From contig NZ_CP117834.1 of assembly GCF_028735875.1 (NCBI RefSeq), positions 2,902,001 through 2,966,000 on the forward strand: a stretch of 64,000 nucleotides of DNA, in the 5' to 3' direction. Shown here one piece after another: positions 48,951 to 58,765 of the stretch. This DNA is from Shouchella hunanensis (GTDB lineage Bacteria > Bacillota > Bacilli > Bacillales > Bacillaceae_D). Numbering within the stretch: position 1 is the first letter of the stretch; each line of letters opens with the position of its first letter. The position numbers and the translations under genes were made by a program. The notes under the pieces were generated by a model, which was not told the origin of the DNA, searched no databases, and saw nothing but the letters and a program-made list of their open reading frames with translations.

Positions 48951-50489
48951 ATGAAAGAAATTGATGTGTCAAAGTTTGAAAAAAAGATGATCATTCGCAA
49001 TATAGAAGAAAAAGATTTTGATGCGATTATTAAGCTATCAAGACAATGTTTTCAAAATATGGAGCCATGGCGATACGAAGAATTAAAGAGTCATATCTCT
49101 GTGTTTCCTGAAGGTCAATTCTGTGTTGAATATGATGGAGAAATTATTGGCTCGTGTTCTAGCTTAATTATTAATTTTGATGAGTATGATGACCAGCATA
49201 CTTGGGACGAAATTACCGATGAAGGCTATATTACGAACCATGATTCTGATGGATTTAATTTGTATGGAATAGAGGTAATGGTTCATCCGGATTACCGGCG
49301 GATGAAAATTGGGCGACGTTTATACGAAGCAAGAAAAGAATTATGCCGAGAATTGAATCTTAAAAGTATTATCATTGGTGGTCGAATTCCGAATTACTAC
49401 AAGTACGCAGACCGATTTACGCCAAGGCAATATGTGGATGAAGTGATGATGCATAATATCTATGACCCAGTGTTAACGTTTCAGGTCATTAATGGGTTTT
49501 CACTGAAGCGAGTAAATGCCAATTATCTTGATGATGATCGGGCAAGTATGCGCTATGCGACGCTTATGGAATGGAACAACATTGACTATCAGCCGTCCAC
49601 ACCTAAAAGAAGATTCAAAACATCGTTTCCTGTTCGTATCACAACCATTCAATATGAAATGAAGAAGATTTCTTCATTCGAAGAGTTCGCCGTGCAATGT
49701 GAGTATTACACAGATGTCGCAGCAAGCTACAAGTCAGACTTCGCTGTATTCCCGGAAATTTTCACATTGCAATTGCTGTCGTTCTTGCCGGAGAAAAGCC
49801 CAAGTCGAGCGATTCGGCGCTTAACGGAATTTACAGAAGATTATATTGAGCTATTTACTAATCTGGCAGTTAAATACAATGTGAATATTATTGGTGGCTC
49901 TCATTATGTGGAAGAAGAGGGTAAGATCTTTAATATTAGCTATCTTTTCCGCCGCGATGGAACGATTGAAAAACAATATAAACTTCACGTAACACCGAAC
50001 GAACGGTTATTCTGGGGCATTTCTGGTGGAGATGAAGTGAAAGTATTTGATACAGATTGTGGGAAAATTGCGATTCAGATTTGTTATGACGTTGAATTCC
50101 CTGAACTCGGTAGAATCGCAACTGATAAAGGAGCCAATATTATTTTCTCTCCTTTTTGTACAGATGATCGACAAGGGTACTTGCGCGTTCGCTACTGCTC
50201 TCAAGCTAGAGCGATAGAAAACCAAGTCTACACAGTCATCTCTGGTACAGTTGGAAATCTTTCTGATGTGGCAAACATGGATATTCAATATGCTCAGTCT
50301 GGAATCTTCACTCCGTCTGATTTTGAATTTCCACGTGACGGAATCGTTGGTGAGTGTAGCCCGAACGTAGAAACCGTTGTTGTTGGAGATGTCGATTTAG
50401 AGATTCTTAGGCGGAACCGTCGATCTGGAAGTGTGAATCAACTGCGTGATCGACGAGATGATATTTATCACGTCGTATACAAACAATAA
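48951..50489 (+). CDS. GNAT acetyltransferase/carbon-nitrogen hydrolase fusion, YhcX-like
   Basis: The protein has 512 residues; B. subtilis YhcX is 513. ATG 48951 chosen; upstream GAAGGGA. Residues about 10-190 are GNAT (GIEVMVHPDYRRMKIGRRLYEARKELC in parts). Residues about 225-500 are a nitrilase-type domain with Glu (FAVFPEIF), Lys (YKLHVTPNE) and Cys (IAIQICYDVEFPE) catalytic triad. Substrate unknown. Terminator follows. Confidence 0.92.
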   Translation: MKEIDVSKFEKKMIIRNIEEKDFDAIIKLSRQCFQNMEPWRYEELKSHISVFPEGQFCVEYDGEIIGSCSSLIINFDEYDDQHTWDEITDEGYITNHDSDGFNLYGIEVMVHPDYRRMKIGRRLYEARKELCRELNLKSIIIGGRIPNYYKYADRFTPRQYVDEVMMHNIYDPVLTFQVINGFSLKRVNANYLDDDRASMRYATLMEWNNIDYQPSTPKRRFKTSFPVRITTIQYEMKKISSFEEFAVQCEYYTDVAASYKSDFAVFPEIFTLQLLSFLPEKSPSRAIRRLTEFTEDYIELFTNLAVKYNVNIIGGSHYVEEEGKIFNISYLFRRDGTIEKQYKLHVTPNERLFWGISGGDEVKVFDTDCGKIAIQICYDVEFPELGRIATDKGANIIFSPFCTDDRQGYLRVRYCSQARAIENQVYTVISGTVGNLSDVANMDIQYAQSGIFTPSDFEFPRDGIVGECSPNVETVVVGDVDLEILRRNRRSGSVNQLRDRRDDIYHVVYKQ

Positions 50490-50495
50490 AAGTGA

Positions 50496-50530
50496 GAAGA
50501 CGCCCCAACTTTTTTGTGGGCGTCTTCGTT
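50496..50530 (+). terminator. Terminator after YhcX-like gene
   Basis: GAAGACGCCC (50496-50505) pairs with GGGCGTCTTC (50518-50527). Confidence 0.75.
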
Positions 50531-50579
50531 TATGTTTTTGTACAGTGGCAAGACTAGGTGTTAAAAGGAGTTGAGAATT

Positions 50580-50969
50580 GTGAATTCACCTTTTACACCT
50601 GTGATTCTGAAACAAATTAGCTTACTAATCTTAATTGTTGCTGCAGTAATTTTTATTTATTCGATTCGATCGTACGATGGTGTTCAGACGTTAGTCATTA
50701 AAGATGTCCCACAAACTGTTCAAAAGAACGAAACTGCCGATCTTCAAGTATTTGTAGAAGATCATTTTGGTGAGCCTATCACAACTGCGAATGTTGTAGG
50801 CCATTATGTGTTGAATGAGCATGAAGTGGATGTACAATTCCATCATAAAGAAAATGGGTTATATGAAGGAGAGATTTTATTTTTTCTTTCAGGTCAATGG
50901 CGAGGGGAAGTAAGAGCAAATACATTCTCATCTGAAGAAAAACTTGCTATGATAGTAGATGTAAACTAA
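50580..50969 (+). CDS. Membrane-anchored YtkA/FixH-like protein
   Basis: The protein has 129 residues from GTG 50580, 9 bases after AAAAGGAG. One N-terminal helix (ISLLILIVAAVIFIYSI) then an extracytoplasmic beta domain: DLQVFVEDHFGEPITTANVVGHYVLNEHEVDVQFH in parts and SGQWRGEVRA. It resembles YtkA-like domains, but the usual Met/His copper pattern is not evident. It leads sfsA by 23 bases. Confidence 0.6.
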   Translation: MNSPFTPVILKQISLLILIVAAVIFIYSIRSYDGVQTLVIKDVPQTVQKNETADLQVFVEDHFGEPITTANVVGHYVLNEHEVDVQFHHKENGLYEGEILFFLSGQWRGEVRANTFSSEEKLAMIVDVN

Positions 50970-50992
50970 TTGTAGGGAAAAAAGGAGAGAGT

Positions 50993-51700
50993 ATGTTGGT
51001 TGTTTTTCCAACACTAGTAAAAACGACATTTATAGAACGACCAAATCGGTTTATCCTGCTTGTAAAGAGAGAAGACACAGGAGAACAGATTGAAGCCCAT
51101 CTTCCAGACCCAGGCAGACTAAAAGAACTTCTTGTTGAACAGGCAACGATTTGGGTAGAATACGTTGATAAAAGCAGTCGCAAGACAAGCTGGACAGCCA
51201 TCCTATGCGAAACAAAAGAAGGCAATCTTGTATCTCTGCAGACAACGATCGCGAATAAGCTAGCAGAAACGGCAATAAGAGAGAAACGAATCCCTTCCTT
51301 ACGTAAATGGTCAATTGAAAAAAGAGAATGTAAGGTAGGTTCTTCTCGTTTTGACTTTCTTTTAAAAAACGATCAAGGTAAAAAACGGTTGTTAGAAGTG
51401 AAAAGCGTTACACTATCGAGGACAGGAGAAGGCTTTTTTCCTGATGCACCAACCGCAAGAGGTGCTCGTCATGTACAAGAGTTAACAAAGCTTACAGAAC
51501 AAGGACGTTATGAAGCGGCCATTTTATTTGTTGCACAAAGAAATGATATTCGGTCTGTGGCTGTTGAGGCTATCATAGATCCAGCATTTGCCCAATCGAT
51601 TATGGAAGCGAATCAAGCGAACGTTCAGATTGTAGCTGTAAGCACAAACCTGTCTAAAGATAAGATTGCCATTGGACAGGAAATTCCTTTTTTAATCTGA
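50993..51700 (+). CDS. sfsA: SfsA-family nuclease
   Basis: The protein has 235 residues. Motifs: RPNRFILLVKR (OB-fold part), HLPDPGRLKELL, SSRFDFLL, LLEVKSVTL, FPDAPTARGARHVQEL. The Asp/Glu-Val-Lys residues form a PD-(D/E)XK nuclease site. SfsA was first named for sugar fermentation stimulation in E. coli and can act on DNA or RNA in vitro. AAGGAGAG precedes ATG. Confidence 0.95.
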   Translation: MLVVFPTLVKTTFIERPNRFILLVKREDTGEQIEAHLPDPGRLKELLVEQATIWVEYVDKSSRKTSWTAILCETKEGNLVSLQTTIANKLAETAIREKRIPSLRKWSIEKRECKVGSSRFDFLLKNDQGKKRLLEVKSVTLSRTGEGFFPDAPTARGARHVQELTKLTEQGRYEAAILFVAQRNDIRSVAVEAIIDPAFAQSIMEANQANVQIVAVSTNLSKDKIAIGQEIPFLI

Positions 51701-51760
51701 TTTAATTGTAAATGAATGGTATAGTGTTGAGAAGGAATAGGCTATGAATGGGGAGAGCAA

Positions 51761-53365
51761 ATGATTCGTACTTTTTCTAACGAAGATAGAGATGAAACCA
51801 TTGATAAAATGGGAGAAGCAACGTATGATTTACTCGTTGTTGGTGGCGGTGTCACAGGAGCGGGGATTGCATTAGACGCATGCATACGCGGCTTAAAGAC
51901 GCTTTTAGTTGATCAGCAAGATTTTGCTTCAGGTGCTTCAAAAAATTGGTCTAATCTGTTTCATGCTGAAATCCAGCATATGCACCATTTAGAAATGAAA
52001 ATGTATAATGATTTATTTAAACAGCGTTTAATTTTAAAAGAGAACGCTCCACACCTGATTAAACAAACCGAATTGATCTTACCAACTTATAAAACTGGTC
52101 TCTTCACAAAATCATTTCGCTCAAAGCTACTCGATCGGCTCACCGAAATGGCATTTAAAGAGAAGCGAAAGCACATTACGAAGAAAGAACTAGCAAAGCT
52201 GGAACCTGCATTATCACTAAAGCATGCAAAGCACGCTTCTTTGTATAAAGAATTCCTTATAGATGAGTCAAGATTAGCTATCGATTTATTAAAAGAATCA
52301 GTAAAAAGAGGTCTAGATGCGCTTAATTATATGAAAGTAGAGAGTTTTCTCTATGAAAATGATAAAATAAGCGGTGCTCTTGTAGTCGATCAGAACAAAA
52401 ACGAAGTACATAAAGTAACAGCAAAGCACGTTGTTAATGCAAGTGGTACAATGGTTGATTCCCTTCGCGTTCAAGATCGTTCTCTTACAAACATCGTCAT
52501 TGACTCTGTCGAGGATTATTTTTTTACGGTGCCAAGAGACCGTATGCCCGTTCATCATGCCATGTACATCGAAACCGAACAACATCAGCTTGTTAGCTTG
52601 GTGCCGTATCGTCAGTCTATTATTGTTGGGCATTCTGTTCAAAAACAAAACGAGCGCACAAGTAATAAAGAGTTGCTCGATTTGTTAAATCGCACCTTTA
52701 GTGAGCACCCTTTAGAGGATGATGACATTGAAGCAAGCTGGGTCGTGAAGCGTCCATATCCAATTGATAAGAAGAAAAAGCATCACGAATATAAGCGACA
52801 GGAGTGGATTGAATCTCCATCAGGTCTTTTATCTGTTGTGTGTGGCCAGCATACGTTTTACCGCTCCGTTGCAGAACAAGTAGTGGATCGTATATGCAAA
52901 CAACTGCATCATAAAAGAAATTGTCAAACCGATACAGTGACCATTTCAGGTGGATATGTAGGTGGCTTAGATGACTTTCTTTTCTATAAAAAGAAACGGA
53001 CAGAAGAGGGCTTACAGTATGGCTTAACAGAGTACGAAGCCAATCAGCTCATTGACCGATATGGTTCAAATATAGGACAGCTTTACGTAAGGCTGCGGAC
53101 GTTTGGGAAGCAAGCAAAAATGTTCGGCTTAAGTCCGGCAATTTTTGCTGAACTCCTGTATTGTATTGAAGAAGAATCGATTCTTAGTCCTGTTGATTTT
53201 CTTGTGCAGCGCACGGGTTATTTGTATATGGACAAAGCATTAACAATGACTGTCAAGGAACCGATTTTTCGTTATATGCGCGATCGCTTAAATTGGACAG
53301 AAGAGCAAGAGTTACGATTCCGAGAAAAGCTAGAGAGTGAAATCACTCAAGCCTATGAAACTTAA
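51761..53365 (+). CDS. Divergent GlpD-like FAD oxidoreductase
   Basis: The protein has 534 residues. The overall length and FAD motif VVGGGVTGAGIALDACIRG (residues 27-44) match aerobic glycerol-3-phosphate dehydrogenase GlpD. However, the family's conserved block SSRSTKLxHGGxRYL is replaced by KNWSNLFHAEIQHM (61-74), removing the conserved Arg, two Gly and Tyr. The C-terminal GlpD domain is recognisable (YGSNIGQLY, SPVDFLVQRTGYLYMD). Probably an altered paralogue, not the main GlpD. It has GGGGAGAG before ATG and lies within the sfsA-pgcA run. Confidence 0.75.
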   Translation: MIRTFSNEDRDETIDKMGEATYDLLVVGGGVTGAGIALDACIRGLKTLLVDQQDFASGASKNWSNLFHAEIQHMHHLEMKMYNDLFKQRLILKENAPHLIKQTELILPTYKTGLFTKSFRSKLLDRLTEMAFKEKRKHITKKELAKLEPALSLKHAKHASLYKEFLIDESRLAIDLLKESVKRGLDALNYMKVESFLYENDKISGALVVDQNKNEVHKVTAKHVVNASGTMVDSLRVQDRSLTNIVIDSVEDYFFTVPRDRMPVHHAMYIETEQHQLVSLVPYRQSIIVGHSVQKQNERTSNKELLDLLNRTFSEHPLEDDDIEASWVVKRPYPIDKKKKHHEYKRQEWIESPSGLLSVVCGQHTFYRSVAEQVVDRICKQLHHKRNCQTDTVTISGGYVGGLDDFLFYKKKRTEEGLQYGLTEYEANQLIDRYGSNIGQLYVRLRTFGKQAKMFGLSPAIFAELLYCIEEESILSPVDFLVQRTGYLYMDKALTMTVKEPIFRYMRDRLNWTEEQELRFREKLESEITQAYET

Positions 53366-53402
53366 CGTAACGTAAAATGCTAGATTTTTTGGAGGAGAAC
53401 AA

Positions 53403-55142
53403 ATGAATTATCAAAAGTTAGCTAAGAAGTGGAACGATTATTCAGCGTTAGAGCCAGATGTGCGAGAAGAATTAACGGAATTACTACAAGATGAGAAGGC
53501 GTTAGAAGACGCTTTTTATACAACATTAGCATTTGGCACAGGAGGGATGAGAGGGCTAATTGGTCCAGGTCCTAATCGAATGAACACTTACACTGTAAGA
53601 AAAGCCGCAAGAGGCCTGGCTTCCTTTATCGCTAAACGTGGAGAGGGTGCGAAAGCAAGAGGAGTCGTCATTGCATTTGATTCGCGACATAAATCTGCTA
53701 AGTTTGCTCATGAAGCCGCATTAACATTAGGAGCACAAGGAATCAAAGCTTATGTCTTTCATGACTTACGACCAACACCTGAGTTATCCTTTGCGGTTCG
53801 GCATTTACAAGCTGAGGCAGGTATTGTCATTACAGCGTCACATAACCCGCCAGAGTACAATGGTTTTAAAGTGTATGGCTCAGATGGTGGACAATTCCCT
53901 CCAGCTCTAGCAGATGAGTTAGTGGATTGTGTAAATGAAATAGAAGACGAACTAGGTATTGCGGTAGGCGATGAAAATCAATTAAAAGCTACTCAACTGT
54001 ATGAAATCATCTCTGCAGACATTGATGACGCTTATAATGAAGAATTAAAAAGCATCTTGCTTCAAAAGGATTTGATTAAAGAGGCAGGAGATCAGTTGAA
54101 AATAGTCTTTACACCACTACATGGAACAGCAAATATTCCCGTTAGACGAGTTCTAGAAGATGTTGGGTTTAGCCAAGTAAGCGTAGTAAAAGAGCAAGAG
54201 CTGCCGGATCCTAATTTTTCAACCGTATCGTCTCCTAACCCAGAAGAGCATGCGGCGTTTAAAGAAGCGATTCGTTATGGGGATGCAGAAGGCGCGGATA
54301 TTTTACTCGCTACAGATCCAGATGCCGATCGAGTCGGTCTCGCTGTGAAAAATGATGCAGATGATTATGTGGTGCTTACCGGTAATCAAACCGGCGCATT
54401 AATGCTTGATTACTTAATTTCGATAAAAGATGCCGGAGGGACGCTCCCGGATAATGGAATTGTTTTAAAAACGATTGTTACATCTGAGATTGGACGAGCT
54501 ATTGCCGAACGGTATCAATTAACGTCTTTAGATACATTAACAGGATTTAAGTTTATTGGCGAAAAAATTGGAGAATATGAACGTACAGGTGACTATCAGT
54601 TTCTCTTTGGGTATGAAGAAAGTTACGGCTATTTAATTGGAGATTTTGTACGTGATAAAGATGCTGTACAGGCTTGTCTTTTTGCGGCTGAGCTAGCCCT
54701 TCATTACAAACAAAAAGGGTTAACCGTATATGAAGCACTTCAACAAGTGTTTGAGAAGTACGGTTTCTACAGAGAAGGACTTGAATCGTTAACCCTCAAA
54801 GGCAAAGAAGGCGTAGAAAAAATAGCAGCGATTATGACGAGCTTACGTGAGAATCCTCCAGAGAGCATGGCAGGCTTGTCTATTAACAAAATAGAGGATT
54901 ATGAGACAGGACTCAGTATTTCACCAGAAAGTCAAAAAACAACACCAATTGATCTTCCGTCGTCAAATGTCTTGAAATACTTCCTTGAACAAGATGCGTG
55001 GTTCTGCGTACGACCATCAGGTACAGAGCCGAAAGTGAAGTTTTATTTTGGTGTGAAAGGTGAATCATTAGAAGACAGCGAGCAAAAACTTCAACAGTTA
55101 AAAGATGCTGTTATGGCGTATATCCACCAGTATACTGCTTAA
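53403..55142 (+). CDS. pgcA: Phospho-sugar mutase (alpha-phosphoglucomutase)
   Basis: The protein has 579 residues. It interconverts glucose-1-P and glucose-6-P, supplying UDP-glucose for teichoic acids and glycolipid. Active Ser in [16 protein letters not shown], metal loop DPDADRVG, sugar loop GYEESYGY, phosphate-binding [12 protein letters not shown]. Length fits PgcA (YhxB). GGAGGAG precedes ATG; it starts 37 bases after the GlpD-like gene and ends at a terminator. Confidence 0.94.
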   Translation: MNYQKLAKKWNDYSALEPDVREELTELLQDEKALEDAFYTTLAFGTGGMRGLIGPGPNRMNTYTVRKAARGLASFIAKRGEGAKARGVVIAFDSRHKSAKFAHEAALTLGAQGIKAYVFHDLRPTPELSFAVRHLQAEAGIVITASHNPPEYNGFKVYGSDGGQFPPALADELVDCVNEIEDELGIAVGDENQLKATQLYEIISADIDDAYNEELKSILLQKDLIKEAGDQLKIVFTPLHGTANIPVRRVLEDVGFSQVSVVKEQELPDPNFSTVSSPNPEEHAAFKEAIRYGDAEGADILLATDPDADRVGLAVKNDADDYVVLTGNQTGALMLDYLISIKDAGGTLPDNGIVLKTIVTSEIGRAIAERYQLTSLDTLTGFKFIGEKIGEYERTGDYQFLFGYEESYGYLIGDFVRDKDAVQACLFAAELALHYKQKGLTVYEALQQVFEKYGFYREGLESLTLKGKEGVEKIAAIMTSLRENPPESMAGLSINKIEDYETGLSISPESQKTTPIDLPSSNVLKYFLEQDAWFCVRPSGTEPKVKFYFGVKGESLEDSEQKLQQLKDAVMAYIHQYTA

Positions 55143-55160
55143 TAAATAGAAGACCTATCA

Positions 55161-55189
55161 AGCACTTTGCGACCGCAAAGTGCTTTTTT
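55161..55189 (+). terminator. pgcA terminator
   Basis: AGCACTTTGC (55161-55170), loop GACC, GCAAAGTGCT (55175-55184), then six T. Confidence 0.9.
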
Positions 55190-55192
55190 GTT

Positions 55193-55221
55193 TCATTTTC
55201 TAAGTTCGTACTTCATAGAAT
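55193..55221 (+). promoter_or_regulatory. Possible sigma-E-like promoter of spoVR
   Basis: TCATTTT (55193-55199), 14-base spacer, CATAGAAT (55214-55221), close to the sigma-E -10 CATACANT; the -35 is weaker. Confidence 0.4.
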
Positions 55222-55244
55222 GAGTGAAAAGAGGAGGGACGATT

Positions 55245-56636
55245 GTGTCAACTAATTGGAGTGAATTAGAGCGATCAATTGCTGAAATAACAGAAATTGC
55301 AACGGGTTTTGGGTTAGATTTTTATGAAATGAGATATGAAATCTGTCCAGCAGATATTATTTATACATTCGGTGCTTATGGAATGCCGACTCGCTATAAT
55401 CATTGGTCCTATGGTAAACAGTATCACCGAATGAAGCTACAATATGATCTTGGCTTAAGCAAGATTTATGAACTAGTGATTAACTCAGACCCTTGCTATG
55501 CTTTTCTACTCGATAGCAACACATTAATTCAAAATAAGTTGATTGTCGCCCACGTATTGGCACACTGCGATTTCTTTAAGAACAATATCCGATTCTCAAA
55601 TACTAGAAAAGACATGGTTGAAAGTATGAGTGCCACAGCGGAACGAATTGCGAGATACGAGCATGCGTATGGGAAAGGAGCCGTTGAAGATTTTCTTGAT
55701 GCGGTGCTTGCAATTCAAGAACATGTGGATCCAACACTTGTAAAACCACAAAAGAAAGACAGCGAACCAGCCAATTTAAAGAAAGCTACTGATTATGATG
55801 ATTTGTGGGCTCTTGATGAAAAAGAGGAAAAGGTAGTAAAGCCAGTAAAAAAAACATTCCCGCAGCATCCAGAAAAAGATATGCTATTATTCATTGAAGA
55901 AAACAGTCGTCATTTGGAGTCATGGCAGCGAGATATTTTAACGATGATGAGAGAGGAAATGCTTTATTTTTGGCCACAGCTTGAAACGAAAATTATGAAC
56001 GAAGGCTGGGCTTCATATTGGCACGCGAAAATATTAAGAGAAATGGATCTTACAAGTGACGAAGTCATTGAATTTGCTAAATTAAATGCAGGAGTCGTAC
56101 AGCCGTCACAGACATCGATTAATCCATACTATCTGGGCATTAAACTATTTGAAGATATTGAACGTCGGTATGATCATCCAACCGAAGAAATGGTTCGACT
56201 TCAAGGCATTAAAAAAGGTAGTGGAAGAGAGAAAATCTTCGAAGTAAGAGAAATTGAATCAGACACTTCATTTTTAAGAAATTATTTGACGAGGGAATTT
56301 GTTGAAGAAGAAGATCTATACTTATTTCAGAAGCAAGGTAGCGACTATAAAATCACTGAAAAAGCATGGGAGGGTGTTCGTGATCAGCTAACGCAATCAA
56401 GGGTAAACGGCGGTTTCCCTTATCTTGTAGTCACAGATGGTGATTACTTGAAAAATGGTGAGCTATACATTAAGCATGCGTTTGAAGGAACTGAATTGGA
56501 TGTTAGTTATTTAGAAAAAGTGGTTCCCTATGTGTATCAGTTATGGGGAAGAACGGTTCATTTAGAGACGAGTGTAAATGGGAAGATGGTTACCTTTATT
56601 TACGATGGAAACAAAGTTCATCGAAAGTATATGTAA
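55245..56636 (+). CDS. spoVR: SpoVR family protein
   Basis: The protein has 463 residues, near B. subtilis SpoVR (468). GTG 55245 chosen, 7-8 bases after GAGGAGGGA. Signature [20 protein letters not shown] and [16 protein letters not shown] identify it; [16 protein letters not shown] is the central conserved part. SpoVR is required for spore cortex formation and is mother-cell expressed. E. coli YcgB is its homologue and works with YeaG/YeaH. Here prkA and yhbH lie 19-23 kb away. Confidence 0.95.
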   Translation: MSTNWSELERSIAEITEIATGFGLDFYEMRYEICPADIIYTFGAYGMPTRYNHWSYGKQYHRMKLQYDLGLSKIYELVINSDPCYAFLLDSNTLIQNKLIVAHVLAHCDFFKNNIRFSNTRKDMVESMSATAERIARYEHAYGKGAVEDFLDAVLAIQEHVDPTLVKPQKKDSEPANLKKATDYDDLWALDEKEEKVVKPVKKTFPQHPEKDMLLFIEENSRHLESWQRDILTMMREEMLYFWPQLETKIMNEGWASYWHAKILREMDLTSDEVIEFAKLNAGVVQPSQTSINPYYLGIKLFEDIERRYDHPTEEMVRLQGIKKGSGREKIFEVREIESDTSFLRNYLTREFVEEEDLYLFQKQGSDYKITEKAWEGVRDQLTQSRVNGGFPYLVVTDGDYLKNGELYIKHAFEGTELDVSYLEKVVPYVYQLWGRTVHLETSVNGKMVTFIYDGNKVHRKYM

Positions 56637-56646
56637 GGGTCAGTAC

Positions 56647-56706
56647 AAAAGCGTATTCGGCGACGATTCTGTAATGAATGCGTCTGTCAAAAGCGCTTTT
56701 TTCTTT
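56647..56706 (+). terminator. Likely spoVR terminator
   Basis: AAAAGCG (56647-56653) pairs with CGCTTTT (56694-56700) over an inner GACG/CGTC stem, with TTTTTTC after. Confidence 0.55.
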
Positions 56707-57005
56707 TAGTTTCTTTCATTCAATAGGGGGAACTTGTCGGGAGGCGTTCAAAAAAACATATGTAACCGTTTAGTAATCCTTTTTTAGGAACGAAAAGCTT
56801 AACAACAGGGAAGAAGCAGAGTGTAGTTTATTACCGCATTCCCTGAAAACGAGAGCGTCATCTTTAAGTGAAAATCCAGTTAAAAAATTTTCAAAAAAAA
56901 GCGTCAAATTGATTGACGCCTTATTGTTTTCAGAGTAAGATAAATTTTGTGACTAAAAATGTATTTCGTTAGTCTAAGGATTAAGGTGTAAAGAGGTGAT
57001 TTGTT
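56707..57005. other. Intergenic region before ABC exporter
   Basis: About 300 bases. TGTAACCGTTTAGT at 56761 resembles a cre site but ends wrongly. GCGTCAA-ATTGA-TTGACGC at about 56901-56919 forms a 7-bp hairpin followed by CTTATTGTTTT, a possible attenuator or terminator. Confidence 0.4.
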
Positions 57006-58754
57006 ATGGAAACGTTTAGACGTTTAGCGAAGTATTACTTACCCGATAAGCGGTATTTTATTTGGTCTCTAATTGCATTGGTGTTTGTTACAGCCATCAC
57101 CGTTATTTATCCAGTATTTTTACAAATTGCCATTGATGTAGGGATTACAGGTGGAGAGTATGGAATTATTCCTTATCTGGCCATTGGGTTAATAGGAATT
57201 ATGGCTATAAAAGGTGTAGCCACATACGTAAACCAATATTTTGGGGATCTTTTCGGTGTTCGATCGGTTTATAGGCTACGAAAAGATTTATACAAAAAGT
57301 TGCAATATCTCCCTTTCCGCTACTATGACAATGCTAAAACAGGTGACTTAATGTCGCGGCTGACAGCAGATGTAGAAGCATTTCGCTTTTTCCTTTCTTT
57401 TGGTTTTGCCCAATTAGTTAACTTCGTCTTACTTGTTGGATTTGCTATGGTTGTCATGTTTTATTATTCCGTTCCCCTTACCTTAGTAACAATGGTTACA
57501 CTCCCATTTCTAGCAGTTGCTGTTTACAAATTTGATCAGCGTGTTCATCCTGGCTTTCGTAAAGTCCGTCGTTCCCTTGCGCGGTTAAACACGAAAGTAC
57601 AAGAGAATGTTAGTGGTATGCATACAGTTAAAGCGCTATCACAAGAGACAACGGAGAAAAATCGTTTTGGTTATACAAATGAAGACTATCGCACAAAAAA
57701 CATTGCCATATCAAATGTATGGAGTACATATTTCCCGCTAATGGAGTTTATCGGCAACGTTTCTGCTGTTCTCCTTTTAGGTTTCGGAGGATATTTGGCA
57801 GTTCAACAACAGCTAACAGCTGGAGAGTTAACCGCATTCTTTAGTCTCGTTTGGTTTATTATTGGACCAATAATGAACCTAGGATTTGTGATTAACCAAT
57901 TTTCTCAGTCAAAAGCTTCTGGAGAACGATTGCTAGAAATTTTAGATGAAAAAGAGCGTTATAATGGACCGGAAAAAACGAAGCCTTATGCAAAATTAAA
58001 AGGAGAGGTTCGTTTTGAAAACGTTAGTTTGCGCTATCATAATAAGGCTAAAAATGCGCTTACCGATTTAACTTTTAATGTGCCTCAAGGTTCAACCATT
58101 GGTTTGGTTGGTTCAACTGGTTCAGGAAAATCAAGTATTATTCAACTATTGATGCGCTTTTATGAAAAAACGTCCGGAGATTTACTAATTGACGGAAAAC
58201 CGATTGAAGAGTACGACGTGAAGGAATTACGTCAAAACGTAGGAATTGTCTTACAACAAACCTTTCTTTTTTCATCGTCCATTCGCGATAATCTTGCTTA
58301 TGGGAATCCTGATGCCTCTATGGAAGATATTATTGCGGCAGCAAAACGAGCTGATGCCCATGAATTTATAGAACAGCTACCTGAAGGGTACGACACAATC
58401 TTAGGAGAAAGAGGACTAGGGTTGTCAGGAGGACAAAAGCAACGAATTGCAATTGCCCGGGCAATGATTATGAATCCAAGCATTTTAATTATGGACGATT
58501 CAACAAGTGCAGTCGATATGCAGACAGAAGGAAAGATTCAAAAAGCAATGCGGGAAATTATGAAGGGACGAACAACGTTTATCATTGCGCACCGAATTTC
58601 TTCCGTCAAGCATTGTGACCAAATTTTTGTGCTTAATGAAGGAGAAATAGAAGAACGCGGTACACATGAGGAGCTACTCCAAGAACATGGAATTTACCGC
58701 AGAATTTACGACATTCAAAACCAAGATCAACATTATGTACTTCAACAGGCTTAA
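57006..58754 (+). CDS. Heterodimeric ABC exporter subunit A, YfiB-like
   Basis: The protein has 582 residues: six membrane helices, then the ATPase. Walker A GSTGSGKSS, signature LSGGQKQR (canonical), Walker B ILIMDDSTSAVD with Asp in place of the catalytic Glu, H-loop IIAHRISS. Such degenerate Walker B marks the non-catalytic half of asymmetric exporters (BmrC, TM287). GAGGTGAT precedes ATG. The partner begins 11 bases downstream. Confidence 0.9.
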   Translation: METFRRLAKYYLPDKRYFIWSLIALVFVTAITVIYPVFLQIAIDVGITGGEYGIIPYLAIGLIGIMAIKGVATYVNQYFGDLFGVRSVYRLRKDLYKKLQYLPFRYYDNAKTGDLMSRLTADVEAFRFFLSFGFAQLVNFVLLVGFAMVVMFYYSVPLTLVTMVTLPFLAVAVYKFDQRVHPGFRKVRRSLARLNTKVQENVSGMHTVKALSQETTEKNRFGYTNEDYRTKNIAISNVWSTYFPLMEFIGNVSAVLLLGFGGYLAVQQQLTAGELTAFFSLVWFIIGPIMNLGFVINQFSQSKASGERLLEILDEKERYNGPEKTKPYAKLKGEVRFENVSLRYHNKAKNALTDLTFNVPQGSTIGLVGSTGSGKSSIIQLLMRFYEKTSGDLLIDGKPIEEYDVKELRQNVGIVLQQTFLFSSSIRDNLAYGNPDASMEDIIAAAKRADAHEFIEQLPEGYDTILGERGLGLSGGQKQRIAIARAMIMNPSILIMDDSTSAVDMQTEGKIQKAMREIMKGRTTFIIAHRISSVKHCDQIFVLNEGEIEERGTHEELLQEHGIYRRIYDIQNQDQHYVLQQA

Positions 58755-58765
58755 GGAAGTGGTGT

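Noticed and set aside
56761-56774. TGTAACCGTTTAGT as cre site
   Set aside because: The last two conserved bases (CA) are missing and it is far from the ABC gene start.
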